From contig NZ_JACNYK010000001.1 in NCBI RefSeq assembly GCF_014692505.1, positions 753,922 through 817,921 of the forward strand: DNA of 64,000 bases, read 5' to 3'. The translations under genes and the position numbers were made by a program. The DNA is from Sphingobacterium arenae (lineage in GTDB: Bacteria; Bacteroidota; Bacteroidia; Sphingobacteriales; Sphingobacteriaceae). The notes beneath the pieces are model-generated. The model was not told the DNA's origin, did no database searches, and was given only the letters and a program-made list of their open reading frames with translations. Positions 37,663-48,627 of the stretch are shown piece after piece (positions within the stretch are counted from its first letter, which is position 1; every line of letters begins with the position of its first letter).

Positions 37663-37847
37663 GAAAAAGTTTATTGTTCCGTGTATTTAATTGTATTAAA
37701 ATATAATTCTTTATTTTGTTTATTTTGTGTGTTTTAATTTTTGTCTTTGTAGACTAAAATTAAAATCGGTATAGTTATTCAAAATATGACTTTTCCCAAA
37801 AAAGTACGAAATTCTTCTTAAAATGGACAAAAGTCGAAGAGAAGTTG

Positions 37848-37881
37848 AAAAAAAATAGCCCGCAGTCTGAACCGCGAGCTA
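37848..37881 (-). terminator. Terminator of atpDC
   Basis: On the - strand a stem with arms TAGCTCGCGGT and CTGCGGGCTA (wobble pairs included) followed by eight T. It lies 28 bases after the atpC stop and separates atpDC from the ilv operon. Confidence 0.8.
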
Positions 37882-37908
37882 CCTCATTGAATGTATTTTC
37901 TTGAACTA

Positions 37909-38157
37909 TTATTCTTCGACGATTCCTTCTGCTAAGACCGTGATATGATTGTCCTTCGCTTCTACGACACCACCTTTAATAACGAAAACCGTGTGGCCCT
38001 GTGCATCCCGAATAATAACTTTTCCATCCTCTAAAGTAGATACGATAGGAGCGTGGTCTTGCAAAATTTGAAAGGATCCTGCGCTTCCAGGCACCGTTAC
38101 AGCTGTAGCGTCACCTTCATATGCTAATTTATCTGGGGTAATAATCGTTAATCTCAT
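37909..38157 (-). CDS. atpC: F1Fo ATP synthase epsilon subunit, short form
   Basis: 82 residues covering only the N-terminal beta-sandwich of epsilon (L-T-I-I-T-P-D-K-L-A-Y-E-G at the start, D-H-A-P-I-V-S-T-L). The C-terminal two-helix inhibitory arm found in ~135-residue epsilon subunits is absent. It couples the rotor stalk to the c-ring. It lies 34 bases after atpD; the remaining ATP synthase genes are elsewhere, as is usual in Bacteroidota. Confidence 0.94.
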   Translation of the reverse strand: MRLTIITPDKLAYEGDATAVTVPGSAGSFQILQDHAPIVSTLEDGKVIIRDAQGHTVFVIKGGVVEAKDNHITVLAEGIVEE

Positions 38158-38191
38158 ATTTGTAATATATACACTTCCACTATATGCTTTA

Positions 38192-39721
<1,530 letters not shown>

Positions 39722-39766
39722 TCAATTTTTACAGCGGATGGTCTTATACACCCACATTTTGGAATG

Positions 39767-39797
39767 CAAAAATAAACTATATCTTGTTAAAAGCAAA
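39767..39797 (-). promoter_or_regulatory. Bacteroidota-type sigma promoter of atpD
   Basis: On the - strand TTTG (39797-39794), a 19-base spacer and TATTTTTG (39774-39767). This fits the Bacteroidota primary-sigma consensus TTTG-N19-TAnnTTTG exactly. Expected transcription start is near 39760. Confidence 0.8.
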
Positions 39798-39884
39798 ACG
39801 CTTATTGATAATAATTTAATTTTCTTTTTATCCAGGCCACCGATGAGCAATCTAGAAGATTTTAAGAAACTTCTTCTATTCGTA

Positions 39885-42383
39885 TTAATTCGTTTCTACT
39901 TTTGCTATTTGAGGATCTGTATATCCTAAACGATCTGTTTCCACACGACCGGCATAACCCCACAGAAAATCTGGATAACCATTTACGGTTATTTCAAGAT
40001 CATACCAATGTTGACTGGCTTGTAAATCGACGAGTTCTACGTGTCGCTCTCCGACTGGTATATGTATCTCTCTTGTTTCTTGCCCATAACCTTTATCCCG
40101 GATATATATCTGTATCGTTTCTTGCGATTTGTTTTCAAGTAATAACTGAATCTTTCCCGTGAAGTTTTTCTCTTGCTGTTCATATTTCAAAGAGCACGAT
40201 ACAGGGACGAGGTTATGTTTGTTTTTAAAACGTCGGAAAAAACCATTAGGACCATGTACGTGTATATCCGTTCCTTGATTTGGGGTATAGGTAAACTTAT
40301 CGGAAAGTGTATCACCAGCCTTGACCGCATATTGACGTATGGCACCGTTCGCATATACGGTAAAAGGAGCGCCCGAACTTCTATTGCCAAAAATAGCATT
40401 ATCAACATGGAAATTCAAGTCAAACGCGTCCTCTTCTATTTTTCCCTCGACGTATAATTCGTAAGGCAAAGGGCATGAAGGGCGGATTCCATTCTCTTGT
40501 TTAGGCATGAGCGCGGTATGATGTGGATGCGTTTTGCCTTTCATTAAATCTTCGCCTGTGAGCTGACCAAAGGTAGGTAACGCCTTATGTTGTGTTTGGT
40601 GGATGTTTTCTAAATAGGAATCACGGTTTAGAAATGGAAGTTTCTCATTTGCTTTCTTCTGCTTGGCTTCGCTGAATATAGATGTCAGATCACCACAGAT
40701 TGTCCGTCGCCAATCGCTGATCTGGTTTGACGCAATATCGCGATTAAATTTATGGCTCAAGAATTTTTCCAGAAACTGTAAAGTAGATGTATGGTCGAAT
40801 ACCTGCGAGCACACCTTCCCTCCTTTGCTCCATGGTGATGCGACTATCATGGGAACGCGATAACCTAGCCCGATAGGGCCTGTACGGGCTGTTTTTTTAC
40901 TCCTGCCTTCGGCGAGTTCTTGTTCTGCTGTGATATACTCTATAGCGGGGTCTATTCCGGCAGAGCATTTTCCACTATGGGCAACATAGGGATTGGGAGG
41001 GGTAAAGGGAGGGACATGATCAAAATAGCCATCATTCTCATCGTAGGTCAAAATAAAGATGGTTTTTTGCCAAATCTTCGGGTTCTGTGTGAGGATATCG
41101 ATAATTTCTGAAATATACCAAGACCCATACCACGGCGAGCTGGGATGGTCAGAATAACGTTGCGCCGGTATTAACCAGGACACGGTGGGTAGTTCTCCCC
41201 CTTGCACATCTTGCCGAAATTGATGCAGTATATCGCCTTTTGGAGTGTCCATTTTCTGTTTTTTGCCGTTATAATCGATATACTCGAGTTTGTCTAAACG
41301 ACGGTAATCTGGATCATTGCTATTGGTAATAAAGGCTTTTTGATAGAGTTTTTTTTCCCGTTGAGAAAGTTTGTCAAAGTTGGATGGAGACCAAGTTTTC
41401 AGTTCTTGTTTTGCGTTTTTTAAGACCTTTTTTTTCTGGTCTATTGCATCCTGCGTCTTGTTATATTGTTTGTCTTGACGAGAAATGTGACGTTGCTTTT
41501 GCTCGAGTTCCGCAATTTCTTTTGGTAACTTATCCGCTTGTATTTTGAGATTGGCAACGTAGCGGTCGGAAAACTGAACATTATATTTCTGAAATCGTTC
41601 GAGTGGATTACAGCTAAAACTAGCGAGCCAAGAGCGTTCTTCCCCACTAAAACCTCCACCGCAGCTCACATCATTTTGATAAATTTTCCACGGGACGCCA
41701 GCGTCTTCAAGCAATTCGGGGAACGTTGGCCATTTTCCTCCACCAAATGGTAATTCATTTCGCATTTCGGCTTTGGCGTTTTTATCCTGTTCCGTTCTTA
41801 CCGTGCCGGTCCAAAAGAAAAAACGATTAGGCCAAGTACTCGTCATTGCGGAGCAGAAATGTTGATCACAGATTGTAAATGCGTCAGCCAGTGCATAGTT
41901 GAACGGAATATCTTGTCTGTTGTAATACCCCATTGTCAGCGGCATATGAGCATAATTCTTTCCGACACGTTTAGCCTCGATCCAGTTGTCATAGCGGCCT
42001 TCATTAAAGGCATCTACTTGGCTATGTCGAGAATGCGGTACTGCGCCCATCCATGTCGATTTGGAATCCATCAGATTTAACCGAAACGGAACAAAGGCGT
42101 TACCTTGTTTATCGGGTTGGAACCAAACTGGATTTCCATTAGGAAGTCGTATATATCGAGGGTCATTAAACCCTCTTACGCCTTGCAGTGTACCAAATCC
42201 ATGATCGAACGACCGATTTTCCTGCATCAGGATAACGACATGCTCGGCGTCCATGAAAGTGCTTCCAGGTATCGGCTCAATGGCCAGAGCGCGCTGTATC
42301 GCCGTTGGGATCGTGTGTTCGATTCCTGCCATTCCCGTAAGTAACAATGCTTTTTTTAGAAAATCTCTTCGTTGGTTGTTCAT
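39885..42383 (-). CDS. Phosphocholine-type phospholipase C, Tat-exported
   Basis: 832 residues from ATG 42383; an extension to 42425 adds residues before the signal and is rejected. Twin-arginine signal R-R-D-F-L-K-K at 5-11. The phosphoesterase core has Q-E-N-R-S-F-D-H-G-F-G-T-L (family usually D-H-Y-F-G-T), a Thr/Asp/His-rich active site, and T-Y-D-E-N-D-G-Y-F-D-H-V-P-P. Two C-terminal DUF756-like sandwiches (about 640-830) complete the PlcH/PlcN layout. It cleaves phospholipid head groups, often for phosphate or choline supply. A coiled, charged insert (about 290-350) is unusual. The susCD pair upstream on the same strand is separated by a strong terminator. Confidence 0.9.
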   Translation of the reverse strand: MNNQRRDFLKKALLLTGMAGIEHTIPTAIQRALAIEPIPGSTFMDAEHVVILMQENRSFDHGFGTLQGVRGFNDPRYIRLPNGNPVWFQPDKQGNAFVPFRLNLMDSKSTWMGAVPHSRHSQVDAFNEGRYDNWIEAKRVGKNYAHMPLTMGYYNRQDIPFNYALADAFTICDQHFCSAMTSTWPNRFFFWTGTVRTEQDKNAKAEMRNELPFGGGKWPTFPELLEDAGVPWKIYQNDVSCGGGFSGEERSWLASFSCNPLERFQKYNVQFSDRYVANLKIQADKLPKEIAELEQKQRHISRQDKQYNKTQDAIDQKKKVLKNAKQELKTWSPSNFDKLSQREKKLYQKAFITNSNDPDYRRLDKLEYIDYNGKKQKMDTPKGDILHQFRQDVQGGELPTVSWLIPAQRYSDHPSSPWYGSWYISEIIDILTQNPKIWQKTIFILTYDENDGYFDHVPPFTPPNPYVAHSGKCSAGIDPAIEYITAEQELAEGRSKKTARTGPIGLGYRVPMIVASPWSKGGKVCSQVFDHTSTLQFLEKFLSHKFNRDIASNQISDWRRTICGDLTSIFSEAKQKKANEKLPFLNRDSYLENIHQTQHKALPTFGQLTGEDLMKGKTHPHHTALMPKQENGIRPSCPLPYELYVEGKIEEDAFDLNFHVDNAIFGNRSSGAPFTVYANGAIRQYAVKAGDTLSDKFTYTPNQGTDIHVHGPNGFFRRFKNKHNLVPVSCSLKYEQQEKNFTGKIQLLLENKSQETIQIYIRDKGYGQETREIHIPVGERHVELVDLQASQHWYDLEITVNGYPDFLWGYAGRVETDRLGYTDPQIAKVETN

Positions 42384-42469
42384 CGTATTTTGGTTTAATT
42401 TATTGTCCGTCTTGTGCGATGTCAAGCTGTTTTGCTAATATCAGAAAGTATTTCATTTTTTTTCGTTTT

Positions 42470-42490
42470 ATAACGTTTTTTTTACGTTAT
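42470..42490. repeat. Palindrome upstream of the phospholipase gene
   Basis: ATAACGT and ACGTTAT, perfect inverted 7-mers separated by seven T, about 90 bases before the phospholipase start. A possible regulator site; no known consensus was recognized. Confidence 0.35.
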
Positions 42491-42507
42491 GAGTTTTTGC
42501 TGCGTTC

Positions 42508-42548
42508 AAAAAAAATAGAGACGTTGATTCAACGTCTCTATTTTTTTT
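42508..42548. terminator. Strong terminator after susD
   Basis: Perfect 12-base-pair stem (TAGAGACGTTGA / TCAACGTCTCTA, one-base loop) at 42516-42540 flanked by eight A on one side and eight T on the other. It lies 16 bases after the susD stop and would end - strand transcription of susCD before the phospholipase gene. Confidence 0.92.
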
Positions 42549-42563
42549 GATAATGGATCTATT

Positions 42564-44027
42564 TTATTTCTCCCACCAAACTCTTGATAATGGAGAATCT
42601 CCATGCTCCATTTTATCCGCGGCGATTCTGTAGTTCTCGGGATTCGTTATGGATAACCTGTCATGATACATAAATCGTTTTGGCATCTCACCATCATGAA
42701 GCATGTGTGGCGTTTTCGGAAGTACAGGGTATCCTGTTCTGCGGTATTCAAACCATTGTTGGTAATCGCACATGTACAAAGCGAGGTATTTTTGGTTCAT
42801 AATACGTTCCAAAGTGCCATCAAAAGCTGTAAGCGGGTTGTCGAAGTACGCTTCCCCCGGAGAGGATATGCCTATCCATTGCGTCATCCCGGCTATTGTT
42901 CCTTTCTTATAGGCTTCTTCTGCTTTGTCTAAATCGCCGAAATGTAGATATACCTCGCTTTTTATAAATTCTACCTCTGCATAAGGCATAATCATTTCAT
43001 GAATCACGGTACCCAGCGTTGCGGGGATCATCAGATCTGGATTTGGAATGCTGGGGGTAAAGGTAAAAGTAGCCGTCTCGTCATGAGCTGCCGGAATCCC
43101 CTTGTAGCCTAGACTTGTTCCAGGAGGAATAGAAGCGGCTTCGCTCATAAAGAATGGTCTCCTAGGATCTTCATAATCATTTAGCATATTCACGAAAAAT
43201 TCTGCCTTGGTTATGGTTAGGGTATAATCCTGCCTTCTGTTCCATGCGTAGTCGAAAGGACTTAGGCCGTTGATCTTCAAGATCGCCGCTTCTGCATTAC
43301 TTTCGAATACCGGATATTTCGCCGGATTTTCGATGATTTCTTTTAACCTATTGTAACTGTCCATTTCAGTCCTTTTGCTCGTGCGCAAAAGGAGGCGCAT
43401 CAGCAACGAATTATTGAATTTTTGCCAATATTGCTTGTTGTTGTTGAACAAGATGTCGCCGCCCGCCATTTCACCTTCGGTAGATGCATAGATGGTATTC
43501 GCTTGTTCTAAGCCGTCTATTAACAAAGTGTATATCTCTTTTTGTTCGTCAAATTTTGGTGTAGAAATGCCTTCATCCAATTTGATGGCTTCGCTGAAAG
43601 GGACATCGCCAAAAGCATCCGTGAGCATGCTCGCGGCATAGGCTTCCAATGTTTTGGCCACCGCCTGATAAACAGGTTGGTCTACCCGGATCGCGGCCTC
43701 TTCCATTTCTCTGATACTGCGCAGCCAAGTGTAGGCTTTGTTCCATGTGCCATTTCCAGCTGTTGGGGTAATATCGTAACGGTGCACCCCCGTAGCGGTT
43801 GCAGGGTAAGGGAAACCCACTTGCATAAGCTGCCAAGTAAAGTCATAGTTCCGGTTGCTGCTAAACGCGCCCATGTCATGAAGCAATGGGTTCATTAAGC
43901 TGTTGGGTACAACTACGTTAATATTGTTGGGGTCGATGTTCATTTCTTCAAGATGGCTGCAAGACGTGGCCAACAGGGCTGTGCTCAGGATAGCCGGAAG
44001 AATATAAGTCTTTATCGTATTTTTCAT
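42564..44027 (-). CDS. SusD/RagB family lipoprotein (SusD-like_2 type)
   Basis: 487 residues; lipobox A-T-S-C at residue 23, then H-L-E-E-M-N-I-D-P-N-N, the usual start of the second SusD subfamily. The TPR region contains Y-A-A-S-M-L-T-D-A-F-G-D-V-P-F-S-E-A. It caps the SusC at 44055 and binds the imported compound. It starts 27 bases after susC. Different subfamily from the two SusD copies of the mannoside locus. Confidence 0.94.
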   Translation of the reverse strand: MKNTIKTYILPAILSTALLATSCSHLEEMNIDPNNINVVVPNSLMNPLLHDMGAFSSNRNYDFTWQLMQVGFPYPATATGVHRYDITPTAGNGTWNKAYTWLRSIREMEEAAIRVDQPVYQAVAKTLEAYAASMLTDAFGDVPFSEAIKLDEGISTPKFDEQKEIYTLLIDGLEQANTIYASTEGEMAGGDILFNNNKQYWQKFNNSLLMRLLLRTSKRTEMDSYNRLKEIIENPAKYPVFESNAEAAILKINGLSPFDYAWNRRQDYTLTITKAEFFVNMLNDYEDPRRPFFMSEAASIPPGTSLGYKGIPAAHDETATFTFTPSIPNPDLMIPATLGTVIHEMIMPYAEVEFIKSEVYLHFGDLDKAEEAYKKGTIAGMTQWIGISSPGEAYFDNPLTAFDGTLERIMNQKYLALYMCDYQQWFEYRRTGYPVLPKTPHMLHDGEMPKRFMYHDRLSITNPENYRIAADKMEHGDSPLSRVWWEK

Positions 44028-44054
44028 GATATATATTTCAATGCTATGGTGATA

Positions 44055-47000
44055 TTATAGCGTTAAATTCAAATTAAAACCAAATGTGCGTGGTGTAGGA
44101 AGCTGTCCCATTTCCACACCAGGCATTATGGTAGCTCCATTGAGTGCAGCAGTTTCCGGATCAAAGATTGGGAACTTCGATATCAACAGCAAGTCACGAC
44201 CGTAAAGGGCGACAGACAGGCCATTCAAACGCAAGCGCTCTGTAACTTCGCGTGGGAAGGTGTACTGGACACGAACTTCACGCAACTTCAGATAAGAAGC
44301 GTCCAAACTGTTGGTCTCGATGTTGGCTCTACGATAATAGTCCGAATAATATGAGTTTACCGCAACTTTAGTCGTGTTTGGTGAGTAGCTGCCGTCAGCG
44401 TTTTCCACAACACCTTCACCGATGACGTAACCTTCATCACGTCCTTTTAGGGTATGTAGTAGCTTCCCTTGTTCACTCATTTTATGGTGCGTTTGGGAAT
44501 ACACAATCCCTCCGTATTGCCCATCAACTAAAGCACTAAGCATGTAGTTTTTATAACGGAATTCATTATGGAATCCGCCACGCCAGGCAGGATAGGCGTT
44601 TCCGATGTATTTAATCGGAGACCTGAGAGAATGTCCAGATTGTGCGTTAAAGATGGTCTGGCCTTCCTCATTTTTGACTAAGCCAGCTCCCCAAATGTCG
44701 CCCATGGTTCCGCCTTTTACAGCAACAATAGAGGCTGTCCCACTTCTCATCATCTCCTGTTGTTCGAGTTCGAAATCTTCGCTGAGCCTTAATATTTTAT
44801 TGTTGTTCTTCGCCCAGGTGATGGTGGGCGTCCAACTGAAATCACCACGCACCGGATGGCCTGTTAGCATAATTTCTACACCTTGATTGCGAATGTTGCC
44901 CCCATTGATAAAAGCATAGCTATATCCCGTTGTGATATCAACCGGGACGTGTAATACCTGATTAATCGTCGTGCTGTAATAGTAATTAACGTCTGCCGTT
45001 ACCCTGTTTTTGAATAAAGAGAAATTAATCCCTGATTCAAAGGAATTCGAGGTTTCTGGCTTGAGCTCGGCGTTATTTCTCGTACTGGGCGGCGTAACCG
45101 ATCCAGGGAACATACTTTGGTTGTATACCTTGTAAAGACGGTAAGGTTGGGTGTCGTTACCTACTTTCGCATAAGATAGTCGGAGTTTCGCAAAGGATAT
45201 CTGTTGCGGCAAGTTGAAAATATCGGACAAAATAAAACTAGAGCTGATAGAAGGATAAAAATAGGAGTTGTTTCCTCTGGGAAGGGTAGATGACCAGTCA
45301 TTTCTTGCGGTCAGATCAACAAATATCTTGTCGTCGAAAGAAAAGTTGGCCAATCCATATAAACCATTTACCTGTCTTTCGGATTTGAAGTGCTCCACAT
45401 AAAGGTTGTTTAATGCGTTGGATAGTTTAAATATACCCGGTAGCATTAAGCCGTTCGCGGAGGTGCTTTTTGAGCGGCTTTCTTCCTTGCGTATATTTCC
45501 CCCTGCAGCGAGGGTCATCTTGATCCGGTCATTCAGCTGCTCGCGGTAATTAACTAAGAAGTCCGTGTTATGTTCCATCCACATGGCATCCTGCTCTTTA
45601 TAGTATCCTTGAACAAATTGAGCAGTATTCCACGGCCGTTTCATGTCCCTAAAGTCCTGGCGATAATTTAAACCGGTTCGTACCATAGCATCCCATTTAT
45701 CATTGATTTGGTAATTCAATTGGATATTTCCATCGATGTTATGGTTTTTCAAACCGTTGGTCATCTCGTGGGCGATAATGAAGGGATTGTCGATAAACGA
45801 GCTAAACGGATGTATCTGCTGAATTTGTTCCAGTCCGGGTTGCCATCTAGGTCTATATACGTCGAGGTCAATGTTCGGATTTTGGAAGATCATGAAATAG
45901 GCAATCGACTGGTTGTTATATCCTGTGGCCGGTAAATTATCGCTCGACTTATTGGTATACGATATTCTGGATGATACCGATAACTTATCCGTTACTGTAA
46001 ATCTATTGTTGACAGAGGCGATAATACGTTCAAAGCCGGTATTCGGCATGAGCCAGTTGTTTTTGGTGTGCCCTAAAGAAAATCTTCCGGTATACTTGTC
46101 CGTTCCGGCTTCCATGGCAATGCTGTTCATAAACGTAGATCCCGTTCGCCAAAAGCCTTTGATATTGTCCTTGTACGGTACCCATGGTAGCCGATCGGTA
46201 GATTGTGCACCTGTTGTCGGGTCGTATTGAAAATAGGATTGTCCGGCAAATTTTGGCCCGAAAGCACTTGACGTACTACCGGTGTTTGGACCGTCATCGG
46301 AGGGCTGATAGGAGTAAAAAAGTTCCCCATCTGCATTTCGCTGATTGGTTCCTTGCCCATATTCGTATTGGTATTCTGGCCAACGGAGGACATCATTGAT
46401 GCTGCTGTTCGAGCTGAATGTTATACCTATTCCTTTGGTGTTTTTTCCTGATTTGGTCGTTACGATCAATGCGCCATTGGCGGCACGGCTACCATACAGC
46501 GCTGTTGCCGCCGCGCCCTTAAGTACCGAGATGGATTCAATGTCGTCCGGGTTTAAATCGCTCAGTCCATTTCCAAAATCAATCGGGACATCGGCGCCAC
46601 CTACACCGTAAGCATCCCCTACGCCCGAGCTCAATTTACCGTTCACGATTGGGATACCGTCAATCACAATCAAGGCCTCATTATTACCTTCTAAAGAACG
46701 ATCGCCTCGTAGGTTAATGCGTGTGGAGCCAATTGGGCCCGAACTGGCCTGCGTGAGGTTTAGCCCGGCTACTTTTCCTTTCAGCGCATCACTCCAGTTA
46801 GAACTGGGTGCGTTTGTTAGCTCATCTCCTTTGACAGACGATATCGCATAGCCCAAACCTTTGGCCTCCCGCTCGATGCCGAGCGCCGTAACCACAACCT
46901 CTTCAACCTCTTGCGAGCTCGTGCTTAACGCGATGTTTCTTGTGCCTCCAGTGGCGAACCGTTCTTCGTGACTATTGTAGCCAATTAAGGCGAATGTAAC

Positions 47001-47294
47001 GTTTACTCCCTGGTTCACCTGTATGGAGAACCCGCCCGTTTCATTCGTAGCGCCTAATGATCGTCCTTGACTGGAAATGGTTACTCCAGATAACGGTAGG
47101 CCCGTTTCTCGGTCGCGAACCACCCCTTGGATGGATACCTGTTCTTGATTTTCGGAACTGAACTGTGTGTGGGGGGAGTTATTCGCTTCCGCTGATTCAA
47201 ACGGAGTGAATAACAAAAGCGCGGCTAAAGGTAGCATATAATTTCGCTTGGAAACTATACGGCCGCGTTTGGGATAGAGTAGAGTTTTCTTCAT
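44055..47294 (-). CDS. SusC/RagA family TonB-dependent transporter (copy 3)
   Basis: 1079 residues with a long basic N-terminus before the signal (hydrophobic about 18-36), carboxypeptidase-regulatory-like domain (about 52-125), Ton-box-like E-E-V-V-V-T-A-L-G-I near 133, plug with L-R-G-D-R-S-L-E-G-N-N-E-A-L-I-V-I-D-G-I, and barrel ending L-N-L-N-L-T-L. The substrate is unknown; the nearest enzyme gene is the phospholipase C, so an organophosphate-linked or other non-sugar cargo is possible but unproven. Confidence 0.95.
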   Translation of the reverse strand: MKKTLLYPKRGRIVSKRNYMLPLAALLLFTPFESAEANNSPHTQFSSENQEQVSIQGVVRDRETGLPLSGVTISSQGRSLGATNETGGFSIQVNQGVNVTFALIGYNSHEERFATGGTRNIALSTSSQEVEEVVVTALGIEREAKGLGYAISSVKGDELTNAPSSNWSDALKGKVAGLNLTQASSGPIGSTRINLRGDRSLEGNNEALIVIDGIPIVNGKLSSGVGDAYGVGGADVPIDFGNGLSDLNPDDIESISVLKGAAATALYGSRAANGALIVTTKSGKNTKGIGITFSSNSSINDVLRWPEYQYEYGQGTNQRNADGELFYSYQPSDDGPNTGSTSSAFGPKFAGQSYFQYDPTTGAQSTDRLPWVPYKDNIKGFWRTGSTFMNSIAMEAGTDKYTGRFSLGHTKNNWLMPNTGFERIIASVNNRFTVTDKLSVSSRISYTNKSSDNLPATGYNNQSIAYFMIFQNPNIDLDVYRPRWQPGLEQIQQIHPFSSFIDNPFIIAHEMTNGLKNHNIDGNIQLNYQINDKWDAMVRTGLNYRQDFRDMKRPWNTAQFVQGYYKEQDAMWMEHNTDFLVNYREQLNDRIKMTLAAGGNIRKEESRSKSTSANGLMLPGIFKLSNALNNLYVEHFKSERQVNGLYGLANFSFDDKIFVDLTARNDWSSTLPRGNNSYFYPSISSSFILSDIFNLPQQISFAKLRLSYAKVGNDTQPYRLYKVYNQSMFPGSVTPPSTRNNAELKPETSNSFESGINFSLFKNRVTADVNYYYSTTINQVLHVPVDITTGYSYAFINGGNIRNQGVEIMLTGHPVRGDFSWTPTITWAKNNNKILRLSEDFELEQQEMMRSGTASIVAVKGGTMGDIWGAGLVKNEEGQTIFNAQSGHSLRSPIKYIGNAYPAWRGGFHNEFRYKNYMLSALVDGQYGGIVYSQTHHKMSEQGKLLHTLKGRDEGYVIGEGVVENADGSYSPNTTKVAVNSYYSDYYRRANIETNSLDASYLKLREVRVQYTFPREVTERLRLNGLSVALYGRDLLLISKFPIFDPETAALNGATIMPGVEMGQLPTPRTFGFNLNLTL

Positions 47295-47726
47295 ATCTAT
47301 TGATAAAATAATGTTGATTTAAGATTTAATACTATCTTCTGCTTGATGGCTTATTTCTTTAAAACGAAATATTATGAAAGAAGTGTGTTCGATGGTTTGA
47401 ATAACTATTGTTTTCTTGATCAGATTGTTTTTTATCGCCGTTATGTGGTTTATGTATCTTGCAGTTAAATAAAGCTGGTTTATAGCTTACAATATTAAGT
47501 ATAAAAAACTTAATACACAAAAAATACGCAGACAAATGATGGTTAATTGTAATCAAACGAAAGTAATCGGTTGGTTTGTGAAATATTGAACGTAACAACA
47601 TGATTGCAAAATGATCTTTTTTAAGAATTTCCTGCAATAGTAGGAAAGCTATGTTAGCTTTATGTTAACAATGTGTTACTAAAATATAATGGGTTGGTTT
47701 ATCGAGGGTGGTGGGAGAATAAAAGC
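47295..47726. other. AT-rich upstream region of susC copy 3
   Basis: About 430 bases without a credible gene; the only longer frame (92 codons, - strand, 47359-47637) shows no signal, domain or start context. Presumably it holds the promoter of the susC-susD pair; no full TTTG-N19-TAnnTTTG match was found. Confidence 0.5.
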
Positions 47727-47758
47727 AACTAGAGGCGCAGATAGCTGTGCCTCTAGTT
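47727..47758 (-). terminator. Hairpin terminator after the coiled-coil membrane protein gene
   Basis: 14-base-pair stem with one G-T wobble (arms AACTAGAGGCGCAG and CTGTGCCTCTAGTT, loop ATAG), 27 bases after the stop at 47786; followed on the - strand by GCTTTTATT. Confidence 0.7.
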
Positions 47759-47785
47759 ACAAAAAATAGCTTTGGAAAACCAATA

Positions 47786-48382
47786 TTACGAATTCCGCTT
47801 CATCTGTTCATCGAGCAGCTGTCGTTTTAATTGTTGTTCTTTTTCCAATGATTTCTTGCGGAGCGCCTGCAATTCTTCTTGTAGATCCTCTGCTGTTTTC
47901 TTATGCTCGCCTGTGTCTACTTTTGCCTTCCTGAAGGAAGCTAATGTTACTACAAACGCTAAAACAAATACAATAATAATACTCCAAACCATGGTATGGT
48001 AGGATCCCTTCGCAAAATCGATCCCCAGAAAGGAAATGCTATTCGTTTTATGTTGTTCTACCTGCAAAGCAGCATCCAGTGTGGTTACTGAATCCCGTAG
48101 CGTATTGATGGTGCCTGTTGATGATGAAGAATTTGTCTTGAGTGTCGCAATCTCTTTTTGATAACGCGAAATAGAATCCAATACATTTCTCCGTACGATC
48201 TCTATATTTGTTCTTCGAATAAGTTTAAAGTCACCGGCCTGCGATCTGGATAAATTAGTAAGATTGTTGAATTGTTCATTCAATGTCCCTTCTTGAATGG
48301 CATAGGGTAACATTCGTTTGTTCTGTCCGAAAAGCGCAGTTGACGATACGATACAAGCGAACAACAAGAGTTTTTTTAACAT
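47786..48382 (-). CDS. Membrane-anchored coiled-coil protein of unknown function
   Basis: 198 residues from the ATG at 48382; the frame extends to a TTG at 48457 but M-L-K-K-L-L-L-F begins a clean signal peptide ending L-F-G-Q. Next a helical, charged region with heptad-like spacing (about 65-115), one membrane helix (about 130-150, rich in I/V/F), and a long C-terminal coiled coil (K-K-T-A-E-D-L-Q-E-E-L onward) ending in basic residues. No enzyme motif. Likely a single-pass inner-membrane protein with coiled coils on both sides. Stands alone between two loci, divergent from the glycosidase operon. Confidence 0.7.
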   Translation of the reverse strand: MLKKLLLFACIVSSTALFGQNKRMLPYAIQEGTLNEQFNNLTNLSRSQAGDFKLIRRTNIEIVRRNVLDSISRYQKEIATLKTNSSSSTGTINTLRDSVTTLDAALQVEQHKTNSISFLGIDFAKGSYHTMVWSIIIVFVLAFVVTLASFRKAKVDTGEHKKTAEDLQEELQALRKKSLEKEQQLKRQLLDEQMKRNS

Positions 48383-48512
48383 AAGTTTTGAAATAATTAA
48401 AAATAATTGCTTCCTAGATGAAACGCTAAAGGTGGAAAATAAATAAGGGATTTGCAAAAAAAATAAATAAATATAGTCTGAGAAAGGATTATTTTTAATG
48501 TATTTACTATAG

Positions 48513-48520
48513 TATTTTTG
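48513..48520 (+). promoter_or_regulatory. Possible -7 promoter box of the second glycan operon
   Basis: TATTTTTG fits the Bacteroidota -7 consensus TAnnTTTG; the matching -33 TTTG is poor (TATT at the expected distance). About 108 bases before the ATG at 48628. Uncertain. Confidence 0.35.
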
Positions 48521-48627
48521 CCTCTGTTTTGTGTAACTTATGCGTTATAATAGAGTGTGATGATAATATGCTGTAATAATAGGATAATTATACAGAGGAA
48601 AAATAGCATTTTTAATTGTTGCTTTGG

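Noticed and set aside
37601..37847. Leader peptide or attenuator for the ilv operon
   Set aside because: No ATG-started short frame rich in Ile, Val or Leu and no terminator-antiterminator pair was found before ilvE; only an AT-rich inverted repeat.
47359..47637. 92-codon - strand frame upstream of susC copy 3
   Set aside because: No signal peptide or domain; overlaps the expected promoter region.
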